Shown here: positions 24,629-36,150 of the stretch, one piece after another
Position numbering within the stretch: position 1 is the stretch's first letter
Layout: each line of letters opens with the position of its first letter
NCBI RefSeq assembly: GCF_018914005.1
Contig: NZ_JAHMHI010000002.1
Location: 1 to 64,000, forward strand
Source of the DNA: Mycoplasma zalophi
GTDB taxonomy: Bacteria > Bacillota_I > Bacilli_A > Mycoplasmatales > Metamycoplasmataceae
Direction: 5' to 3'
DNA length: 64,000 nt
Notes under the pieces: generated by a model
What the model saw: the letters and a program-made list of their open reading frames with translations, nothing else
Told to the model about the DNA's origin: nothing
Database searches by the model: none
Position numbers and translations under genes: made by a program

Positions 24629-25821
24629 TAAATTAACTCCTCAAAAACATCTTCACCTGTTTCAAGTAAATTGCATTCAAAGTTTCTTGCAACAATATTT
24701 CCTGCTGTTCCTAAACCGTTTAAAGGTCTTGTGAAAATTTTTGGTTGTTTAAATGATTTTGAAAAAATTGTAAGTGGTAATGCTTCGCGAGTATGATCGC
24801 TTCCTGGTCACGTTGGATCATTTCCGTGATCTGAAGTAATTAATAGTAAATCATCTTCTTTCATTGCATTAATTAATTTTGTTAATTTAATATCAAATCT
24901 TGAAATATTTTCTGAATATCCTTCAGGATTTCTTCTATGTCCATAGTGACTGTCAAATTGTACTAAATTAACAAAAATGAATTGATTTTCAGCATTTTGT
25001 GTAGCAATTTCAATAGCAACATCCATATTTTCATCATCACTTGCAGGACCATAGATAGTATCTATTCCCTCACCTGTAAAAATATCTTTTATTTTTCCAA
25101 CACCAATTGTTTCTATTCCTTTTTCTTGAAGTTCATTTAATAATGTTTTTTTAGGTGGTTTATTTGCATAATCATGACGGTTAAATGTTCTTGTAAAATC
25201 TCCATTTTCACCAATATATGGTCTAGCTATAATACGGGCAACATTTCATTCAGGTCTACTTGAACAAATTTCTCGAGCTTTTTTTGAATATTCATATAGT
25301 TTATCTAAACCTAAATATTTTTCATGTCCACAAATTTGTAAAGTACTATCAGGTGAAGTGTAAATAATAATTTCTCCTGTTTCAAGTGATCTTTGTCCCA
25401 GTTCTTTTAAAATAACAGTCCCACTAGCTGCTCTATTTCCAATAATTTTTCTTCCATCTCAAGCTTTTGATAATTCATCTACAAGTTCTTGTGGAAATCC
25501 ATTTTCAATAAATTGAGGACTTGGCACTTTTGTTAAAATTCCCATCATTTCTCAGTGACCTGTTAATGTGTCTTTACCATTTGACATTTCATGTATTCTT
25601 GCCATGTAAGCTAATGGATTTTTATTTCTTTTGTTGTGACCTGCTGTTTTAGCAATTTCTGTAATACCTAATTTTTTTCATGTTGGAATTTGAAGCTCTA
25701 AAACTTCAGAAGCGTGTAAAAAACTATTTGCTCCTTTATCGTGAAATTCTTCTTGTCTAGGTTCTTCACCAATACCCAAACCATCAGTTACCAACATAAA
25801 AATACGTTTAAATTTTTTCAT
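24628..25821 (-). CDS. deoB: Phosphopentomutase
   Basis: 397 aa. Interconverts (deoxy)ribose-1-phosphate and -5-phosphate in nucleoside salvage. The N-terminal metal site is [10 protein letters not shown] (family VxDSxGxG, here DG instead of DS). Further signatures are DTLTGHWEMMG, where the Thr of the alkaline-phosphatase-fold active site lies, [14 protein letters not shown] and [10 protein letters not shown] near the C-terminus. The ribosome site AAGGA lies before ATG 25819-25821. A HAD phosphatase is coupled downstream. Mycoplasmas rely on nucleoside salvage, so this is expected content. Confidence 0.93.
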
Positions 25822-25937
25822 ACTATTCCTTAATATATTTAATTTGTAAGTTATATATTAATTTTATATTAAATATCAAAAATATAGACCTAATAAGATA
25901 AAATTAAAGATAATTATAAAGACAAGAAAGGGAAAAA

Positions 25938-27326
25938 ATGAAACAAAAAACTAAAATAATTGCAACAGCAGGTCCTGCAAGTGATAATTATGAAACAATG
26001 AAACAACTAATAGCATCAGGAGTAACGGCAATAAGAGCTAATTTCAGTCATGGAACTGGACAAGATCACATCAAAAAATACGATTTAGCAAGACAAGTTG
26101 CAAAAGAATTAAACACAAATGTATCTTTAATTTTAGATACAAAGGGTCCTGAGATAAGAATTGGAAAAATAGAAAATGATGGTCAAATCATTTCAAAAAA
26201 TCAAGAATTTAATTTAGTCTGTGGTGAAGAAGTTTTTAAAAATATGATAGGTGATTCTCACCAAGTTGCAGTTAATTACGATATGCATCTTAATTTAAAA
26301 AATGGTGATGTTGTTTTATTAGATGATGGTAAATTAAAAACAACCGTAATCGAAATAAAAAATAATATTATTACAGTAAAAACTCAAAATCAACATTTCT
26401 TAAAAACAAATAAAAGAATAAATATTCCTGGTGTTGAGTTTAGTTTACCTTTTTTAAGTGAAAAAGATAAAAATGATTTATTATTTGGAATTGAATATGG
26501 AGTTGATATAGTTGCTGCTAGTTTTGTAAATAGCAAAAAAAATTTACAAGATTTACGTGCTTTTTTAGATGAAAACGGCGGACAAAATATTCAAATTTGT
26601 TCAAAAATTGAATCACAAATGGGTATTGATAATATTGATGAAATTATTGAAAACTCAGATTCAATTATGATTGCAAGAGGTGATTTAGGTCTTGAAGTTG
26701 ATTATTATAAAGTGCCTCAATATGAGCAAATGATCATAAAAAAATGTAATATTGCAAAAAAAGAAGTTATTGTTGCAACACAAATGTTAGATTCAATGGA
26801 AAAAAATCCATTACCTACAAGAGCAGAGGTAACAGATGTTTATTGAGCTACATTATTAGGAGCTGATGCAACTATGTTAAGTGGTGAAACAGCAAGTGGT
26901 AATTTTCCAATAGAAACTGTTAAAACAATGAAACAAATTAACAATCAAGCTAATGAAGATTTTTTTGCAAACGAAAAACAATATCTAGAATATATTTGAG
27001 AAATTTTAATTAATTCAAGTGATGATTCTAAATGAGCATATGATATAGCAAAAGAAGTATATTACAAAAAAGCAGATTACGTTTTTTGTTTAGTTTCAGA
27101 TTATAAAAAAATAAAAACCCTTTCAAAATATAAATTACATGCAAATATTATTGCTATTTTTAATGAATCTAATATGCATACTAAAATAGGTATTTTAAAT
27201 AACGTTTTTTCTATAAAAGATACAGAAGAAGATTTTGTAGAAATGTATAAAACAAACACAATTACTCAAAAACTTCATAATTTGTTCAATTTAGACACAA
27301 AAAAATACGAAATTATAAAATTATAA
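25938..27326 (+). CDS. pyk: Pyruvate kinase
   Basis: 462 aa. Last step of glycolysis, phosphoenolpyruvate plus ADP to pyruvate plus ATP. Features: [12 protein letters not shown] at the N-terminus, [18 protein letters not shown], the [13 protein letters not shown] region, the signature [14 protein letters not shown], and [20 protein letters not shown]. The C-terminal allosteric domain is present but short and divergent, ending at YEIIKL. The ribosome site is AAAGGG. The stop overlaps the 3' end of the convergent YigZ-like gene by 6 bases. Confidence 0.95.
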
Positions 27327-27683
27327 ATTATTATCTAATATTTTTAATGAGCCAGAAGCTGTTTCAATATAAGCTCCTGGCAATTTATTTTTTCCTAACA
27401 AAATTCCACCAAAATATCTAATGACAAAAACCGCCACATTTTCTTTTTTTTGTAATTTTAAAAGCTTTAAAAGTGGCGTTCCTGCTGAACCTTTTGGTTC
27501 ACCGTCATCAACACCCTTTTCTTCTCATTTACCATTTTCAAAAATTATATAAGCATAACAAATGTGTCTAGCTTTGGGGTGCAATTTTCATAATTTTTCA
27601 TTTATTTTTATTATTTCACTTTTTGAATCTACTTTATAAGCAAATGCTATAAATTTAGATTTTTTAATTACTAATTCAAACAT
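27321..27683 (-). CDS. YigZ/IMPACT-family protein
   Basis: 120 aa. Matches the N-terminal IMPACT domain: SKFIAFAYKVDS, HPKARHICYAYI, the conserved DDGEPKGSAGTP signature and VAVFVIRYFGGILLGKNKL. The family's molecular role is uncertain (RNA-binding or translation-linked is proposed); only the N-terminal domain is present, without the roughly 80-residue C-terminal domain of full-length YigZ. TATAAT lies 6 nt upstream of the ATG with no Shine-Dalgarno, suggesting a leaderless mRNA. Confidence 0.85.
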
Positions 27684-27736
27684 ATATTTATTATATATTT
27701 TCTAAATAAATTACAATAAAAGTTATAATTTTAAAT

Positions 27737-28642
27737 ATGATTAAATTAATAGTAGAATACAGCGATAGAATCGATAAATACATTACAAATAATTCAGAAA
27801 TTACCAGAAATGATGCACAAGAATTAATTAGACAAGGTGCTGTTAGTGTTGATGGAATAAAAATTAATAAAAATAAATTTGTAGTTTCTCAAAATCAAGA
27901 AATTCTAATCGAAAAATTAATTGATAAAACGATTACAGTAGATGCACAAAATATCAGTTTAAATATAGTTTATGAAGATGATAAGCTTATTGTAGTTAAC
28001 AAACATTCAGGAATGGTAACTCATCCTGCACCAGGAAATTATAACAATACACTGGTTAACGCCTTAATGTATCATTTTAAAAACAATTTAAGTAATGAAA
28101 ATGGATTATTAAGATTAGGAATTGTACACCGTTTAGATAAAGATACAAGTGGTTTATTATTAGTTGCAAAAGATAATAAGACTCACCAATTTTTAGCAAG
28201 TCAATTAAAAGATCATAAAATTGATCGAAAATATTTAGCAATAGTTGATGGTGTGATGGAAAATGAAATTACAAATATAGATTTACCAATTGGACGTGAT
28301 CCTAAAAATCGTCAAAAAATGGCAGTTACAAAAATAAATTCAAAGCCAGCACAAACTAAAATAAGAGTTTTAGAACAAGTTTATATTAATAATAGTGATA
28401 AAACTTTAGTAGAATGTGAATTAAAAACAGGTAGAACTCATCAAATTAGAGTACATTTAGCATATATTAAACATCCAGTCTATGGTGACCCAGTATACGG
28501 GAAAAAACAAGATTCATTTAATCAGAGGCTTCATGCTTACAAAATTACATTTAAGCACCCAAATGGTGAAGTGATGACTTTTGAAACTGAAATGCCTTGA
28601 AAAATGGAAAAAGATATAAAATTACATGGTTTAGACTCATAA
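27737..28642 (+). CDS. rluD: RluA-family 23S rRNA pseudouridine synthase (RluD-like)
   Basis: 301 aa. An N-terminal S4 RNA-binding domain (about residues 10-65) is followed by the catalytic domain, with the active-site motif IVHRLDKDTSGLLLVAK (catalytic Asp in HRLDKDT) and the C-terminal LKTGRTHQIRVHLAYI. It isomerises uridines in large-subunit rRNA. The start is ATG 27737, exactly 7 nt after TATAAT, and no ribosome site is visible, so the mRNA is probably leaderless. One in-frame TGA Trp lies near the end. Confidence 0.92.
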
Positions 28643-28670
28643 GATTTGCAAATAAATTATGAGTTTATTA
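28635..28670 (+). terminator. Hairpin at the rluD stop, weak terminator
   Basis: ACTCATAA (28635-28642, including the stop) pairs perfectly with TTATGAGT (28657-28664), followed by TTATTATATAATTTT. The tail is not a pure T-run, and TATAAT for the next gene overlaps it. Confidence 0.45.
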
Positions 28671-28699
28671 TATAATTTTAAATATTAAAGGAGAACAAG

Positions 28700-29635
28700 A
28701 TGAATCCATTTTTGTTTGGTAATCAAAAAACAAGAGAAGAATTAATGCAAGAGGATAAATCAAAATATAGACCTTGATTTATCTGATTTACTATTGCTTT
28801 GATAATCACTTTTTTATTAGCAGTTGCAGGTTTGGCAATAGTTTTTGCTTTCCGCGCAAATTACTATGCAGAATTTCAAAATATTATATTAAATGAACAC
28901 AAAGATTACAACGCTTCAGAACTTAATGCTGATACTCAAAGACAAATGGCTTATTTATTTGTAGGTGCAACTTTACCATTTATTTTATTTGGTGTTATGC
29001 TTTCTATATTTATTACAAACTTTTCAAGAAGTATACAAAAAAAAGATTATTCGGTATTTAATCCTGGATTCTTTACCTTCTGTGTTGTGTTAATTATTTT
29101 TTACATTATCACTAATTGAAATTTACCGTATAGAATTTCAACAATGAAAAGCAATGACTATTTTTCTATCATTTCAATTTTTAATATAGTGTTTTATGTA
29201 TTAAGTTATCTATTTATTGGTTCAAAATGTAGCAAAATTACAAAAATGTTTAGAATGGCTAAATTATATGAACAATCTAAAACATTCGAAGAACAATTTG
29301 CAAAAAATCCAAATTCACAATTTAATGATTTATTTACTGGATTTGCAAATCAAAATAATGCTTACAACTCACAATATGCAGAGATACAACCAAAAGATAA
29401 AACAACTCAACCATTAGAAATGAATGAAGAAGAAACTAATATTTTTAAAGAAAACCCTGAAATTATTACTTCAATTTACTATCAAAAATTAAAAGATATT
29501 GATAGAGAAAAATTAAATTTAATTGCAAATAAATTAAATATTTTTGGTACCGAAGATTTAACAGATATACAATTAAAAGTTAAAATAGCTCAAATTTATC
29601 TTTCAAAAGAAAATAAAGGTGAAACCAATGATTAA
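28700..29635 (+). CDS. Multi-pass membrane protein, function unknown
   Basis: 311 aa, mycoplasma-type membrane protein that I cannot assign. Four predicted helices: about residues 27-53, 90-112, 125-142 and 155-173. A hydrophilic C-terminal cytoplasmic-type tail of about 130 residues follows, with TQPLEMNEEE and a Lys-rich helical end. AAAGGAG gives a good ribosome site before ATG 28700. It overlaps the next membrane gene by 8 bases, so the two are probably made together and may form a complex. Confidence 0.8.
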
Positions 29636-30740
29636 TTTTGAAAATGCACAAACAAAATCAGCTTCAACAATAGCTAACAGCAACAATAATGTAATTATTT
29701 TATTATTTACATTTATTCTTGTTATAAGCTTATATATCGCAATAAAATTTTCAGTTAATTTTCAAAAAAGTTTAGATTATACAAAAAAAGCAACTGGTGA
29801 TAAATTAAAAAAACCATTTATTTATGGACTAAAATTTTCAACACCTTCATTGATAAATTTATTTATTTTTGAAATTCTATTAATAGTTGTAATGATTTGA
29901 ACTGCTATTAATTTTTATAATGAAGTAACTTCTTTTTATTATAAAAATATTCAAGAAGCAAGAGCAAACGGTCAAGAAGTTCAATCATTTAATTACGCTA
30001 GTTCAAAATCTATTTTCAATTATTTTACAATGTTATTACCATTTCTTTATGCTCCATTAATTTTCTTATATAACTTTGTGACTTACAAAAAAGCATTTAA
30101 TGATCCAAAATATAAAAATAAAAATTTTGTTTATGAACTTAAAAAAACACTTCAAGAAGAATTTGATGATATTAAAGTTGTAAAAGAAATAAGAGTTGAC
30201 ATTGAAAAAATGAAGTCTAAAAACCCACTTGGAGCAAAGGTTTTGGCTAAAAAAGTTTATCAATTAAATAATCTTGAAAAATTAGATTTTCAAAAAGCTT
30301 ATAAATTCGCTTTAGAAATGGAATTTATAAAAAATTATTATGAATTTTATGTAAAGAATTTTACGTTTTTTGGAGCATATTTTAATCAAAAAAAAATAAG
30401 AAATTTTAAAATAGATTATGAAAATGATTATTCATCAACAATTGAAAAACAAATTCAATGAATGAACGATGCAGAAAAAAGCATTAAAAATAATAACCAA
30501 TTAAATGAAACATCTTCGCAACTGTATCATTATAAGAATATAAATATGAAATTAATGAGAAATCAAAGAAAAAATTCATCATTAACAACTAATACAAATG
30601 ATATAAATTACTTAGGGGTAGATCCATCAATTCAATTATCTTATTCTTTAGATAATGAAATACAACCAGAACTTGATATCGCAGATATTTTAAAAGTTAT
30701 CGCAGACAATGCTTGAAAAAAACTAATTTTAAAGATGTAA
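29628..30740 (+). CDS. Membrane protein coupled to 28700 gene, function unknown
   Basis: 370 aa. Predicted helices at about residues 22-40, 75-96 and 130-150. A long basic, helix-rich C-terminal domain (about 155-370) ends in LDIADILKVIADNAW. A start at ATG 29628 (MINFENAQ) is preferred over the in-frame upstream GTG at 29619 because AAAGGTG lies before it. It overlaps the preceding gene by 8 nt and is followed by a terminator. No family recognised. Confidence 0.8.
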
Positions 30741-30745
30741 AAAAC

Positions 30746-30768
30746 AAAATGCCAATTGGGCATTTTTT
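30746..30768 (+). terminator. Intrinsic terminator
   Basis: Stem AAAATGCC with GGCATTTT around loop AATTG, then a T-run at 30763-30768. Ends the two-gene membrane operon. Confidence 0.85.
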
Positions 30769-30826
30769 ATTTATAAATTTTCTAAATTTTTAAAAATAAA
30801 AATTTCAAATAAAAAAATTGATTTTT

Positions 30827-30857
30827 TTGACTATCACCGGATAAGTTGTTGTATAAT
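30827..30857 (+). promoter_or_regulatory. Promoter of the rpsL-rpsG-fusA operon
   Basis: -35 TTGACT at 30827-30832 and -10 TATAAT at 30852-30857, spacer 19 bp. It is one of the few promoters in the window with a recognisable -35, in keeping with strong ribosomal expression. A leader of about 60 nt follows before the rpsL ribosome site. Confidence 0.65.
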
Positions 30858-30921
30858 AATAAAGAATTTATTTTTTAAATTCCACAGTATAAATTATCAA
30901 TAAAATAAAAGAAAGGAAAAA

Positions 30922-31338
30922 ATGCCTACAATTAGCCAACTTATTAATAGTGGTCGTAAAGATAAAGTTGTAAAACCAAAAGCACCTGCTTTATTATTAT
31001 CTTACAATTCATTATTAAAAAAAGAGAAAAAAATCCCAGCACCATTTAAACGTGGTGTTTGTACACGGGTAGGAACAATGACACCTAAAAAACCTAACTC
31101 AGCTACTCGTAAATATGCTCGGGTAAGACTTTCAAATGGTATGGAAGTTACAGCATATATCCCAGGAGAAGGACACAACTTACAAGAACACTCAGTAGTT
31201 TTAATAAGAGGTGGAAAAGTTAAAGACTTACCAGGGGTACGTTATACAATTGTTAGAGGTACACAAGATACAGCCGGAGTTAATAACCGTAAACAAGGGC
31301 GTTCAAGATATGGTGCTAAAAGACCAAAAGCTAACTAA
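30922..31338 (+). CDS. rpsL: 30S ribosomal protein S12
   Basis: 138 aa, normal length. Conserved stretches [38 protein letters not shown] and [14 protein letters not shown] are present. The Lys in TPKKPNS and the Lys of GGKVKDLPG correspond to known streptomycin-resistance positions, and both are the wild-type residue. It shapes the decoding centre. AAAGGAA is the ribosome site. First gene of the str operon with rpsG and fusA. Confidence 0.98.
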   Translation: MPTISQLINSGRKDKVVKPKAPALLLSYNSLLKKEKKIPAPFKRGVCTRVGTMTPKKPNSATRKYARVRLSNGMEVTAYIPGEGHNLQEHSVVLIRGGKVKDLPGVRYTIVRGTQDTAGVNNRKQGRSRYGAKRPKAN

Positions 31339-31383
31339 TTAAATTAATTACTATTTATAAATAAATTTTAAAAAGGAGAAATT

Positions 31384-31854
31384 ATGTCAAGAAAAAGACA
31401 AGCCCCAGTGCGTGATGTTTTAGCAGATCCAATTTTCAACTCTAAAATTGTTACTAAATTAATTAATACAATTATGTTAGACGGAAAAAAATCTATAGCA
31501 GAAAATATCTTGTACTCAGCATTTGATATCATTAAAGAAAAAACTCAAAAAGATCCAATGGAAGTATTTAATACAGCTATTGAAAATATTACTCCACAAT
31601 TAGAAATTAGATCTCGTCGTATTGGTGGAAGTAACTACCAAGTTCCTGTTGAAGTTTCAGCTAGAAGAAAACAAACTTTAGCTTTACGTTGATTAATTCA
31701 ATATTCACGTTTAAGAAGCGAAAAAACAATGGATTTACGTTTAGCAAATGAAATTATTGACGCATCAAATAAAATTGGTGGATCAATTAAAAAACGTGAA
31801 GACACTCACAAAATGGCCGAATCTAATAAAGCGTTCGCTCATTTTAGATGATAA
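31384..31854 (+). CDS. rpsG: 30S ribosomal protein S7
   Basis: 156 aa. Starts [18 protein letters not shown] and contains the family core [19 protein letters not shown] and [15 protein letters not shown]. Two TGA codons (in LRWLIQ and the final Trp) are tryptophan. S7 nucleates assembly of the 30S head and, in other bacteria, can repress its own operon. AAAGGAG ribosome site, 45 nt after rpsL. Confidence 0.98.
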
Positions 31855-31933
31855 TTTTAATTATTTAATAAAATTATTAAGTATATCGTATTATTATCAT
31901 AATTAAAATAAGCAAAGGAAAAAATAGATTTAT

Positions 31934-34027
31934 ATGTCAAGAGAATATCCATTAGAAAATTATCGTAATATTGGAATTATGGCTCACATCGATGCCGGAA
32001 AAACAACAACTACAGAACGTATTTTATATCACACAGGAAAAATACATAAAATTGGTGAAACACATGAAGGTGCTAGCCAAATGGACTGAATGGTTCAAGA
32101 ACAAGAAAGAGGTATCACAATAACCTCTGCTGCAACAACAGCATTTTGAAAAGGTAAAAGAATTAATATCATCGATACACCAGGTCACGTTGACTTTACA
32201 GTTGAAGTTGAACGTTCACTTCGTGTGCTTGATGGTGCAGTTGCAGTTTTAGATGCTCAAAGTGGTGTTGAACCTCAAACAGAAACAGTTTGAAGACAAG
32301 CAACAACATACAAAGTACCTAGAATTGTTTTCGTTAACAAAATGGATAAAGCTGGAGCAAGTTTTAAAAACTCAGTTGAGTCTGTTAGATCACGTTTAGG
32401 TGGAAAATGTCATGCTATTCAACTAAATATTGGTGAAGAATCACAATTTAACGGAATAGTTGACTTGGTTGAATTAAGAGCTTATGAGTTCGATGGACAA
32501 CCAGAAGAAAAAATGAAAGACATTGAAATCCCAGAATACCTAAAAGACGAAGTTATGTTACTACGTCATGAACTTATCGAAGCTGTTGCTGACTATGATG
32601 AAGAAATTATGATGTCAGTATTAGAAGGTGAAGAAATTTCAGCTGAAAGATTAAAAAAAGCAATCCGTACAGCTACTTTAACAAGTGAATTCTTCCCAGC
32701 AGTTTGTGGTACAGCATTTAAAAACAAAGGTGTTAAATTGATGATTGATGCCGCTGTTGATTATTTACCAAGTCCATTAGATGTTCCTGCTATTAAAGGT
32801 CATTTAGGTGAAGAAGAAGTAAATGTTAAAGCAGCTGACGAAGAACCATTTGCAGCTTTAGCATTCAAAGTTATGAATGACCCATATGTTGGAAATTTAA
32901 CTTTCTTTAGAGTTTATGCAGGAGTTTTAGAAAAAGGAAGCTACGTTAAAAACTCAACAAAAGATCAAAAAGAAAGAATTAGCCGTATTTTACAAATGCA
33001 CGCTAACTCACGTCAAGATATTGATGAAGTTAGAACAGGTGATATAGCTGCTGCTGTTGGTTTAAAATCAACAACAACAGGAGATACTTTAATAGCTGAA
33101 AAATCTCCAGAAATTATTTTAGAAAAAATGGAATTCCCTGAACCAGTTATTTCACAAGCTTTAGAACCTGCTACAAAAGCAGCTACTGAAAAACTTTCAT
33201 TAGCATTACAAAGATTATCAGCAGAAGATCCTACATTTAGAACATTCACTGATGAAGAAACAGGACAAACAATTATCGCAGGTATGGGTGAATTACACTT
33301 AGATATTATTGTTGACCGTCTAAAAAGAGAATTCGGTGTTGAAGTAAATGTTGGAGCACCTCAAGTTAGCTACCGTGAAACAATTACAAAATCAGCTGAC
33401 GTTGAAGGAATTCACAAGAAACAATCAGGTGGAAAAGGTCAATATGGACATGTTTGAATTAAATATGAACCTAATCCAGATGGTGGTTTTGAATTCGTTG
33501 ATAAAATTGTTGGTGGAAAAATTCCAAAAGAATACATTAAATCAATCCAAAAAGGATTACAAGAAAAAATGGATATTGGTATTTTAGCTGGTTATCCAAT
33601 GATCGATATTAAAGCTACATTATTTGATGGATCATACCATGATGTCGATTCATCTGAATTAGCTTATAAAATTGCAGCTTCAAAATCACTTACAAAAGGT
33701 AAAGAATTACTTGGTACTGTGTTATTAGAACCAATTATGGACGTTGCAGTTACTGTTCCTGAAGATTACTTCGGAGATATTATGGGTGATATTTCACGTC
33801 GTAGAGGACAAATTAGAGGAGATGAAACACGTTCAGATGGTGTTCACATCATCAAATCATACATTCCTTTAAGTGAAATGTTTGGATATGCAACAGATTT
33901 ACGTTCTATGACAGCAGGACGTGGAAATTACCAAATGTGATTTGATCACTATGAAAAAATGCCAAAAAACTTATCTGATGAAATCATTAAAAAACGTGGT
34001 GGAAAAGTAAAAATAGAAGAAGATTAA
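31934..34027 (+). CDS. fusA: Elongation factor G
   Basis: 697-aa translocation GTPase. G1 is [16 protein letters not shown]2 is [11 protein letters not shown]3 is [10 protein letters not shown] and G4 is VNKMDKAG. Domains II-V follow to the normal length, with [10 protein letters not shown] and the domain IV motif [14 protein letters not shown]. The last gene of the rpsL operon. An AAAGGAA sequence lies about 15 nt before the ATG, rather far from it. A strong terminator follows. Confidence 0.98.
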
Positions 34028-34045
34028 TAATATATCTTTTTTCAG

Positions 34046-34082
34046 AAATGAAACATCAAAAAAAGATGTTTCATTTTTTATT
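34046..34082 (+). terminator. Strong terminator after fusA
   Basis: Perfect 12-bp stem AAATGAAACATC (34046-34057) with GATGTTTCATTT (34065-34076), 7-A loop, followed by a T-run. Confidence 0.93.
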
Positions 34083-34258
34083 TTTAAGTTTAAAAAAATT
34101 ACTTTAAATAGTAGATACAAAAAATTAATAATAAGCAAACCATAATATTTTTCATCTTTTTTTAAATTAACTTATTTTTTTGCAGTTTTTTACAAAAAAA
34201 TATACATTATTTTTTCCTTAAAAAAGGAATAAAAAAACAAAAAAATTAATTTTAATTA

Positions 34259-34264
34259 TATAAT
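34259..34264 (+). promoter_or_regulatory. -10 box of the ImmA-nuclease operon
   Basis: TATAAT, with a ribosome site AAAGAGG at about 34277-34283 before ATG 34289. A small palindrome TTCCTT-AAAA-AAGGAA lies at 34214-34229 and could be an operator for the XRE protein. The rest of 34083-34258 is plain AT-rich sequence. Confidence 0.5.
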
Positions 34265-34288
34265 TTAATTGTAAAAAAAGAGGTAAAA

Positions 34289-35317
34289 ATGTTAAAAGTT
34301 CAAACTGATTTTTTAAAATTCAATGATGAATTAAAATTACTTTTAAAATCACATAAAATGTCTCAAAAAGAATTAGCTATGCGCCTAGGATTGAGTTTAA
34401 AACATATGAATACAATTTTAAAAGGTGATATAAATGAATTAACAGTGAATGTTTTAGAAGGACTTGAATATGTATTTAATCTAAAATCAGGTACATTATC
34501 TGAAAAATATTACATCTACAAAAATAAACAAATAATAAGCGGATTAAAAGATAAAGTTAAAAATTATTTAAATGAATACGGAATTAACTTTTTAATTCAA
34601 AATCCACAACTAAGTAGTCCTTTTAATATATATATTCAAGAAAATATGTATGATTATGAAAAATTAATGTCGTTAAAGAAATTTTATGGTGTTTCTAATT
34701 TAGAGGATTATAAATTATATTTAGATGAACATGTTTTAGCAGAATTTAAAAAATTTCATGATAAGCCTAATACTTATGTTTGAATCAGGTTTTGTGAATT
34801 AGGCGTAGATCCTTATGAACCTGTTGGTACTTTTAGATCAAATGAATATACACCAGCTATTAAAAAAGCACTAAATATAATGAGTTCTAACAAACCATTT
34901 AATGAAAAAATTTCATTGTTAAAAACTTTTTTAAGAAAAAAAGGTATTGTTTTAGTTACAAAAAAATTCATAGAAGATTCTATGATAAGAGGAATAACTA
35001 TTAAAAAAGGTGCAAAAAGATTCATATTTTTAAGTGATATGTATCAAAGAGAATGCTTTATTTTCTTTACATTATTACATGAAATAGTGCACTGTTATTT
35101 CCCCAAAAAAACAGAAGAAGAAATTGATAATTTTGTTATTGAAGAATACGAAAGATGGGAAAAACAAACAATAACTCAATATAAAGCAATTTATGATGCA
35201 ATTAGTTGTTATAACTCAGCTAAATGACAAACACAAAAAAACCCTAATGCAGATGTTAGTTACATTTGAGAAAGTTTACAACTAAAATATCCGAAAGTAA
35301 CATTTGAAGAGGAATAA
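34289..35317 (+). CDS. XRE-type regulator fused to ImmA/IrrE-like metallopeptidase
   Basis: 342 aa. The N-terminal helix-turn-helix (about residues 23-46, SQKELAMRLGLSLKHMNTIL) is of the Cro/XRE type, as in HigA-like antitoxins. The C-terminal half carries LLHEIVHCYF, with zinc motif H264-E-x-x-H268 and downstream EEEIDNF supplying an acidic ligand, the ImmA/IrrE pattern. Proteins of this build sense a signal and cleave or relieve a repressor, or act as the antitoxin of a conflict system. The stop overlaps the start of the nuclease gene in TAATGG, so the two are coupled. The function is inferred from domain order and neighbourhood. Confidence 0.85.
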
Positions 35318-36150
35318 TGGCAAATAAAATTACAAGAAATTATTACAATAATAGAGATTATTATTTAGATGAAAAAAATAAAATAGTTAAATTAGCACCT
35401 GAGTTCCACAAGAAGCTATTATCATCTAAACCCGGTAGTTTTACGGGTTTTAAAAAAGTAGGTGGGTCAAGTATTGCTAATGTTTTAAATTTAGATGCAC
35501 TACACAATGATTTTGTTGCTTTTTGTAATATTTCTAAAATAGGATTACCAATTTTAGATAAAAAATATGTAAATGCCGGAATTGTTTTAGAACCAAAAAT
35601 TATTAAAATGTTAGAACAAAAAACAAATAAAATAGTTGAAACTTTTCCTGCTGCTAAATATAATTATGATTATTTTAAAGATAATTTAATTTTAGGTGGA
35701 TTGCCCGATGGTTACATTAAATCTAGTAACACAATTATTGAAATAAAAACTACTGGACTTAAAAATTATGATTACTGACATGCAAATGGTATTCCGTTAA
35801 ATTACATTAAACAATCACAATTATATGCATATTTAAAAGGTGCAACTTCTTATGCTATTTGCGCTTCTTTTTTAGAAGAAGACGATTATCAAAATTTAGA
35901 TAAAGTTGATGTTTATAAAAGAAAAAGTATGGTTAAACTATATCAACTAAACACAGAACAAGCAGAAGATGACATTGAAAAAGTGTATGCATGATATAAA
36001 AAATATACAGAATCTGGAATTAGTCCAACTTATGATTTAGCAGTTAATGCTGATTTAATTGAGTGATTAAGATGCGAAAACAAAGAGCAATGAGAAGAAT
36101 TATATAATAAGTGATTAGAACAAGGGAAAATAAATTTATATGAAAATTAA
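35317..36150 (+). CDS. PD-(D/E)XK nuclease, YqaJ/lambda-exonuclease-like
   Basis: 277 aa. The core reads as a restriction-endonuclease-fold exonuclease: GGSSIANVLNLD, NAGIVLEPKIIKML (conserved Glu helix), LGGLPDGYI with Asp131, and IIEIKTTG with Glu142-x-Lys144, then a Gln/Tyr helix SQLYAYLKGA. This matches YqaJ-type viral recombinases and Cas4-like enzymes, which resect DNA ends. Similar mycoplasma proteins are known as putative nucleases of unknown role. It is coupled upstream to the XRE/ImmA gene and overlaps the downstream DUF2779-type gene by 11 nt. Confidence 0.85.

Noticed and set aside
34214..34229. Palindrome TTCCTT-AAAA-AAGGAA as firm operator of the XRE protein
   Set aside because: Such short dyads are frequent in A/T-rich DNA and it lies 30 nt before the -10 box. 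It is kept only as a remark.
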